In this document: positions 15,001-17,498 of the stretch, piece by piece
How the letters are laid out: every line of letters starts with the position of its first letter
Position numbering within the stretch: the stretch's first letter is position 1
Translations under genes and position numbers: made by a program
Assembly: GCA_030592465.1 (NCBI GenBank)
Contig: JAUVJB010000034.1
Coordinates: 1 to 17,498 of the forward strand
Reading direction: 5' to 3'
Source: Bacteroidota bacterium
GTDB lineage: Bacteria; Bacteroidota; Bacteroidia; Bacteroidales; B39-G9
Length of the DNA: 17,498 nucleotides
The notes under the pieces: model-generated
Seen by the model: only the letters and a program-made list of their open reading frames with translations
The model's database searches: none
Told to the model about the DNA's origin: nothing

Positions 15001-15762
15001 ATGAAAAAAATTGCATTAATAACCGGAGCAACCTCAGGAATAGGCAAAGCGACTGCATTAAAACTTGCAGAAAATAATTTTGATATAATTATTACCGGAC
15101 GAAGAAAAAATTTACTCAATAAATTAGAAAAACAAATAAAAGAAACAACTAAAGCTAATGTTATTTCTCTTAATTTTGACATCAGAAATAAAAGCGAAGT
15201 TGGAAAAAACATTGACACCTTACCTGAAAATTGGGAAAAAATTGATGTATTAATTAATAATGCAGGATTAGCTCTTGGAGTAAATCCTATTTATTCAGGG
15301 GAAATTGACGACTGGGAAACAATGATTGACACAAACGTTAAGGGACTGTTATATATCTCAAGAAAAATTATGCCAATGATGATTGCACAAGGCTACGGAC
15401 ATATTGTTAATCTTTGTTCAATAGCAGGAAAAGAAGTTTACCCTAACGGTAACATTTACTGTGCCACAAAACATGCTGTTGATGCATTAACAAAAGCCAT
15501 GAGAATTGATTTAAACAAATTTGGCATTAAAGTTACGTCAATATCACCGGGCATGGTAGATACTGAATTCTCAAATGTTCGTTATAAAGGTGATAACGAA
15601 AAAGCTAAAACTGTTTATAACGGATTTACTCCTTTATATGCTGATGATATTGCTGAAAGTATTTTATTTGCTGCTACCCGACCAAAACACGTTAATATTG
15701 CCGATATGTTAATATTTCCAACTGCTCAGGCAAATTCAAGTGTTGTTAATAAGAAAAAATAA
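15001..15762 (+). CDS. Short-chain dehydrogenase/reductase, YdfG-like
   Basis: A 253-residue classical SDR using NAD(P)(H). It has the cofactor motif 'TGATSGIGKA' (8-17), an Arg pair 'GRRKN' (33-37) that favours NADP, 'FDIRN' (59-63), the structural 'NNAG' (86-89), and the catalytic set Asn112 (in 'DTNVKG'), Ser140, Tyr153 and Lys157 ('YCATK'). 'SPGMVDTEF' (182-190) is the family's substrate-loop start. Its closest recognisable relatives are YdfG-type enzymes that oxidise 3-hydroxy acids such as serine or L-allo-threonine, but SDR substrates are poorly predictable. It begins 53 bases after the sugar transferase gene on the same strand and could be the third gene of that transcription unit or have its own promoter. 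All catalytic residues are intact. Confidence 0.9.
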   Translation: MKKIALITGATSGIGKATALKLAENNFDIIITGRRKNLLNKLEKQIKETTKANVISLNFDIRNKSEVGKNIDTLPENWEKIDVLINNAGLALGVNPIYSGEIDDWETMIDTNVKGLLYISRKIMPMMIAQGYGHIVNLCSIAGKEVYPNGNIYCATKHAVDALTKAMRIDLNKFGIKVTSISPGMVDTEFSNVRYKGDNEKAKTVYNGFTPLYADDIAESILFAATRPKHVNIADMLIFPTAQANSSVVNKKK

Positions 15763-15771
15763 AAACATTAG

Positions 15772-15799
15772 TTTATTTTCTTGTAATAAAGAAAATAAA
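15772..15799. other. A+T-only hairpin between the SDR gene and rpmH
   Basis: TTTATTTTCTT (15772-15782) and AAGAAAATAAA (15789-15799) are perfect 11-bp arms around a 6-base loop, nine bases after the SDR stop. The right arm is followed by A's, not T's, so termination on the + strand would be unusual. It overlaps the -33 box of the rpmH promoter, so pairing here could also influence that promoter. Confidence 0.5.
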
Positions 15800-15811
15800 A
15801 GATTAATTTTG
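15781..15811 (+). promoter_or_regulatory. rpmH promoter with both Bacteroidota elements
   Basis: TTG (15781-15783, the -33 element) is followed after 20 bases by TAATTTTG (15804-15811), an exact match to TAnnTTTG and followed by C. This is the best promoter in the window. Transcription should start around 15818, giving a leader of roughly 80 nt before the rpmH ATG at 15902. The leader contains inverted CCAATG (15837-15842) and CATTGG (15859-15864). Confidence 0.75.
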
Positions 15812-15901
15812 CAGTCCAAATTTAACACAAAAAATCCCAATGGGAAGACAAAAATTTTCATTGGCATATATTTTTGACTATTAAAAAAAACTCTAATAAA
15901 G

Positions 15902-16060
15902 ATGAAAAGAACATTTCAACCATCAAGAAGAAAAAGAACTAATAAACACGGCTTTTTTGAAAGAATGGCTAACGTAGCAGGTCGTAAAGTATTAGCTGCA
16001 CGAAGAGCAAAAGGCAGAAAAAAACTTACTGTTTCTGACGAAAAAAGACACAAGATTTAA
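15902..16060 (+). CDS. rpmH: Large ribosomal subunit protein bL34
   Basis: A 52-residue, very basic protein starting MKRTFQPSRRKRTNKHGF, the hallmark L34 N terminus, followed by 'ERMANVAGRKVLAARRAKGR' and ending 'LTVSDEKRHKI'. The usual L34 length is 44-50; the short C-terminal extension is common in this phylum. It is a structural component of the 50S subunit near 23S rRNA. The gene has its own near-consensus promoter, a leader of about 80 nt and a strong terminator, so it is a single-gene unit. In many bacteria rpmH lies next to rnpA and dnaA; here the next gene downstream is a convergent ammonia-lyase, so that order is not kept. Confidence 0.97.
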   Translation: MKRTFQPSRRKRTNKHGFFERMANVAGRKVLAARRAKGRKKLTVSDEKRHKI

Positions 16061-16085
16061 TTTTTGCATACTTTCTTTAAAACTT

Positions 16086-16117
16086 AAGGTAAAGGAGCTA
16101 TCCCTTTACCTTTTTTT
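16086..16117 (+). terminator. Rho-independent terminator of rpmH
   Basis: AAGGTAAAGG (16086-16095) and CCTTTACCTT (16103-16112) form a perfect 10-bp stem with a 7-nt loop, running into a T-tract (16111-16117). It lies 25 bases after the rpmH stop. Confidence 0.92.
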
Positions 16118-16149
16118 ATTGAATCCACTCCAAAAACAGGTAGAACTTC

Positions 16150-16352
16150 ATTGCGAGGAAAGTTTACCCTGTGAAATTGGTCGCCCACAAAAATAAATGA
16201 CAATAAAAAAATATAGTTGTCATTAGTAGGAACGAAGCAATCTATATCGTTGTAGTTCAGTAGGTTGAGATTGCCACTCCGCCAACTGGCGGATTGCAAT
16301 GACGAGCCATTAAAACCGTCATTGTAATCCTGAAGCTTCGGGAAAGCAATCC
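16150..16352. repeat. Cluster of dispersed palindromic (REP-like) repeats
   Basis: The gap between rpmH and the ammonia-lyase gene carries several related words. CATTGCGAGGAA is at about 16150. ACCCTGTGAAATTG at about 16163-16176 is a half-copy of the hairpin family at 4109 and 5482. GTCATTAGTAGGAACGAAGC begins at 16219 and runs into AATC (to 16242), and is inverted against GATTGCC (16269-16275) and GATTGCAATGAC (16292-16303). TCCGCCA/TGGCGGA (16278-16293) forms a 7-bp hairpin. GTCATTGTAATCC (16318-16330), a GAAGCTTC palindrome (16332-16339) and GCAATCC (16346-16352) form a further copy. The GTCATTGCGAGGAACGAAGC-type motif is a widespread dispersed bacterial repeat. A 71-codon minus-strand frame across it is not a believable gene. 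Confidence 0.7.
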
Positions 16353-16371
16353 TTAGAATAGCAGAATAAAT

Positions 16372-17498
16372 TTATTTAAGCAAATCATTGACTAATTTAA
16401 CCAACTCACCTGATTTAACAATATCAACAGCTTTTTCAATATCTAATCTTAAGTATTGATCTTCGGTAACAGCAGGAAATTTATTACACAAAAATTTATA
16501 TACTTTATCGGTTCCTTGACCAAGACTTCTTAAATTCTCAGGTAAATTATCATAAGTCATTTGAAGAGCTCTTAAAGCACATAAAAATTCAATACCAACA
16601 ATAATTTGAGTGTTGTATATAATTTTTTTAAGATGCAAAGCACCAATACTTCCCATTGATACAAAATCTTCTTGATTAGCAGATGTTGATACAGACATAA
16701 CTGAAGCAGGAGTTGAAAGAACACGAGATTCGGCAGCACGAGCTGCACCTGCATATTGCGTAAGCATTAAGCCTGTATCGCCACTGTTATGGTCAACAGC
16801 TAAATCAGCAGGCAAACCATAATTCAGATATTTATCTAATAATGAGAAAGTTCGTTTGTCTGTAAGCAATCCAAGACTTGTTAAACTTAATTTTGCATAG
16901 TCGATAACAGTTGCTAATGGCTGACCATGGAAGTTTGCACCGCTTTTTGCCTGGAAATAACCATTCTCATCAACAAAAAATAAAGGATTATCAGTTGCTG
17001 AATTAATTTCAATTGTAACAGTATCTCTTAATTTTTCTAAAGCTTCATAAACAGGACCGTGAACTTGAGGGACAGCTCTAAAGCTGTATCTGTCTTGTAC
17101 TCTTTCTTTAACGGTTTCGGGAATTTGATTTGGATATGCTATTTTTTGAGCTTCTTCAGTTGTTCTTTTTGAGTTGTTTATTAAATTTCTGATATGCTCA
17201 GCAATAAGCATCTGACCTTTATGAGGTCTGTTATTGTTAATAAGTTCAGAAAAAGCGTTTTTCTCACCACGAATAGCTTCTAATGACAGAGATGCAGAGA
17301 TAGAAGCATTTTTTAATAAATTTTCAGCATCACGGATAACAAAAACAGTTATAGCAGAAATAAAGTTTGAACCATTGGTTAGACCCATTGCTTCTTTAGC
17401 ACCTAATTTTGTTGGTTTTAATCCGGCTCTTTTAAATGCTTCGGGAGCATCTAATAATTCGCCTTTGAAATATGCTTTTGCTTCGGGTAAACCAATAA
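16372..17498 (-). CDS. hutH: Histidine ammonia-lyase family protein, N-terminal part outside window
   Basis: The frame is open to the right edge of the window, so the gene continues beyond it; an ATG at 17386-17388 is internal. The 374 visible residues start near 'GLPEAKAYFKGEL' and match the aromatic amino acid ammonia-lyase family from just after the active-site Ala-Ser-Gly loop that forms the MIO cofactor; that loop should lie outside. Visible active-site features are 'GLTNGSNF' (Asn41), 'QDRYSFRAVPQVHGP' (Tyr137, Arg140), 'GANFHGQP' (near 188) and 'TSANQEDFVSMG' with Glu276. The Glu in NQED is typical of histidine lyases, whereas phenylalanine and tyrosine lyases usually have NQD there. 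HutH converts histidine to urocanate and ammonia in the cytosol, the first step of the Hut pathway. The rest of a hut operon is not seen. A related lyase of aryl-polyene or flexirubin clusters is a less likely alternative. Confidence 0.85.
   Translation of the reverse strand, partial: IGLPEAKAYFKGELLDAPEAFKRAGLKPTKLGAKEAMGLTNGSNFISAITVFVIRDAENLLKNASISASLSLEAIRGEKNAFSELINNNRPHKGQMLIAEHIRNLINNSKRTTEEAQKIAYPNQIPETVKERVQDRYSFRAVPQVHGPVYEALEKLRDTVTIEINSATDNPLFFVDENGYFQAKSGANFHGQPLATVIDYAKLSLTSLGLLTDKRTFSLLDKYLNYGLPADLAVDHNSGDTGLMLTQYAGAARAAESRVLSTPASVMSVSTSANQEDFVSMGSIGALHLKKIIYNTQIIVGIEFLCALRALQMTYDNLPENLRSLGQGTDKVYKFLCNKFPAVTEDQYLRLDIEKAVDIVKSGELVKLVNDLLK

Noticed and set aside
16084..16299. 71-codon minus-strand reading frame between rpmH and the ammonia-lyase gene
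   Set aside because: It runs through the rpmH terminator and the dispersed palindromic repeats, and the product has no family resemblance.
17386..17388. ATG as the start of the ammonia-lyase gene
   Set aside because: The frame stays open upstream to the window edge, and the translated residues match the family (GLPEAKAYFKGEL and KPTKLGAKEA), so the true start is outside.
1..17498. Defence island, prophage, integrase or complete insertion sequence
   Set aside because: Every long frame belongs to a housekeeping, envelope or secreted-protein family; no nuclease-toxin, restriction, recombinase or phage gene is seen.

Overview
The window is strongly A+T-rich and reads as a chromosomal segment of a Bacteroidota (Bacteroidetes) bacterium. 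The evidence is a type IX secretion (Por) sorting domain ending at base 126, several promoters resembling the phylum's -7 element TAnnTTTG, a general absence of Shine-Dalgarno-like sequence before start codons, an SFSQ-type signal peptide and a SYSC-like lipobox, and protein families typical of the group (large TPR protein, long RecQ, Gfo/Idh/MocA-like protein, WcaJ-type sugar transferase). I cannot place it below phylum with confidence.

Layout. Bases 1-126 are the 3' end of a T9SS-secreted protein, closed by a strong terminator. Bases 181-808 hold no convincing gene but a dense set of inverted repeats, including concentric arms spanning 454-721 and a MITE-like 20-bp terminal inverted repeat pair at 535-640. 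Then come hflX (+), an exported TPR protein (-, 3' ends overlapping hflX by 4 bp), a repeat-filled gap, a membrane GT2 glycosyltransferase (+), another repeat-filled gap, an orphan OppC/DppC-type ABC permease (+), recQ (-), kdsD/kpsF (+), a secreted inhibitory-type serpin (-, stop codon abutting that of kdsD), and a divergent Gfo/Idh/MocA-like protein (+). After a 36-bp perfect palindrome comes a probable envelope-polysaccharide operon: lipoprotein (+), polyprenyl-phosphate sugar transferase (+, 5 bp later) and possibly an SDR oxidoreductase (+). The window ends with rpmH (ribosomal protein L34, 52 aa, with a near-consensus Bacteroidota promoter and a clear terminator), a block of dispersed palindromic repeats, and the C-terminal three quarters of a histidine ammonia-lyase family gene (-), cut by the window edge.

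How it fits together. Several genes concern the envelope: kdsD makes the arabinose 5-phosphate precursor of Kdo, while the sugar transferase and GT2 enzyme build polysaccharide or glycolipid. The TPR protein, lipoprotein and serpin are predicted to be exported. The rest (hflX, recQ, rpmH, hutH) is housekeeping or catabolism. I see no defence island, integrase, CRISPR array or complete mobile element. The most unusual signals are the nested inverted-repeat block before hflX, a six-unit 10-bp tandem array, a family of related hairpin and palindrome repeats in almost every gap, the degraded catalytic motifs of the Gfo/Idh-like protein, and the serpin with a predicted Lys-Cys scissile bond.
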